Below, piece after piece: positions 63,584 to 64,000 of a stretch of 64,000 nucleotides of DNA. Source of the stretch: Brachynemurus nebulosus (Eukaryota; Arthropoda; Insecta; Neuroptera; Myrmeleontidae); contig JAPWDM010000060.1 in the NCBI GenBank assembly GCA_035578155.1, positions 330,001 to 394,000 on the forward strand, read 5' to 3'. The notes beneath the pieces were generated by a model. That model saw nothing but the letters and a program-made list of their open reading frames with translations, was not told the DNA's origin and did no database searches. A program made the translations under genes and the position numbers. Numbering within the stretch: position 1 is the stretch's first letter; each line of letters starts with the position of its first letter.

Positions 63584-64000
63584 TGATGTCGAACCAAGGA
63601 GTAGCTAGTTGATTAATCGATCAAAGTTGTCTTTCAAACAAAATTAGTCATTAATCGAAAATATCGAGCATAGAATAGTCGATTAATCGACTAAATTTTT
63701 AGTCGAATTCATGAATAGGGTAACCTGTGTAACTCTTTCAAAAACAACGTTTTCTTTTGAATTGAATTATTGACTTTTAATTTTTTTTCCGAAAAAGAAA
63801 AATATAACATATCAAAATATGTTATTTGCATAAAAGTGAAAAATCTTACAAACAGATAATTTTTTAGACTTCATTTTTGAATCGTCTTATGAATAGTGCA
63901 TAAAAATTATTAAATTAGTCGTTTTTAGTCATTAATCATTTTAGTATTAATCATTTTAGTCGTTTAGTCGAACAAAATTAGTCGACTAAACTGATTAATC
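63584..64000. mobile_element. Left part of a TAGTGATGTCG-type hAT-like element
   Basis: Starts TAGTGATGTCGAACC and carries repeated TAGTCGATTAATCGACTAA-like motifs; it continues past the right edge. The internal part matches 43605-43853. Confidence 0.65.

Overview
The window is animal nuclear DNA, most likely from an insect or another arthropod. It is very AT-rich, host exons are short and separated by introns up to about 13 kb, and most of the sequence is transposon debris. I see no rRNA, tRNA or CRISPR array, and nothing bacterial. I cannot name the species from sequence alone.

Two host genes are recognisable, arranged head to head. On the minus strand, 24642 down to 6294, lies a DC-STAMP-domain membrane protein of the sneaky/DCST1/DCST2 fertilisation family. 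Eight in-phase exons were reconstructed (566 codons). The last visible exon ends at a strong splice donor, so the C-terminal part is probably beyond the left edge. On the plus strand, from 30344 to past the right edge, lies a class V unconventional myosin (Drosophila didum, vertebrate MYO5). Eight in-phase exons (1141 codons) give the whole motor, six IQ motifs, the start of the coiled coil and a following linker. The rest of the tail and the cargo-binding domain lie to the right of the window.

The remaining DNA is repeats, many nested. 1-6200: a composite repeat with (TA)n and ~160-bp degenerate units, a near-perfect 237-bp-arm hairpin, and an interspersed repeat with a GC-rich terminus. 7.7-13.5 kb: a pogo-like relic (psq-type HTH fragment, CAGTTGGG ends) filled with head-to-head composite repeats and (TA)n arrays. 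13.9-14.3 kb: a LINE 3' fragment. 17.0-20.5 kb: a broken gene for a FEN1/PIN-like nuclease-fold protein, enclosed by ~400-bp terminal inverted repeats. This is the most interesting element here. 20.5-24 kb: hAT-like and Mutator-like non-autonomous elements with clear target-site duplications. 26.6-29.5 kb: further copies of the pogo-like and composite repeats. The 13-kb second intron of the myosin gene holds foldback elements, a Penelope-like GIY-YIG fragment (36 kb) and a non-LTR retrotransposon with a probable restriction-like endonuclease (40-41 kb). Later myosin introns hold more palindromic MITEs, including a 138-bp palindrome with almost no loop at 45.5 kb and a 650-bp palindrome at 54.3-55.0 kb.

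In Drosophila both host genes are needed for male fertility (sneaky for sperm membrane breakdown after entry, Myosin V for sperm individualisation). The 5.7-kb gap between their start codons is therefore a candidate shared regulatory region, although it is now largely filled by repeats.
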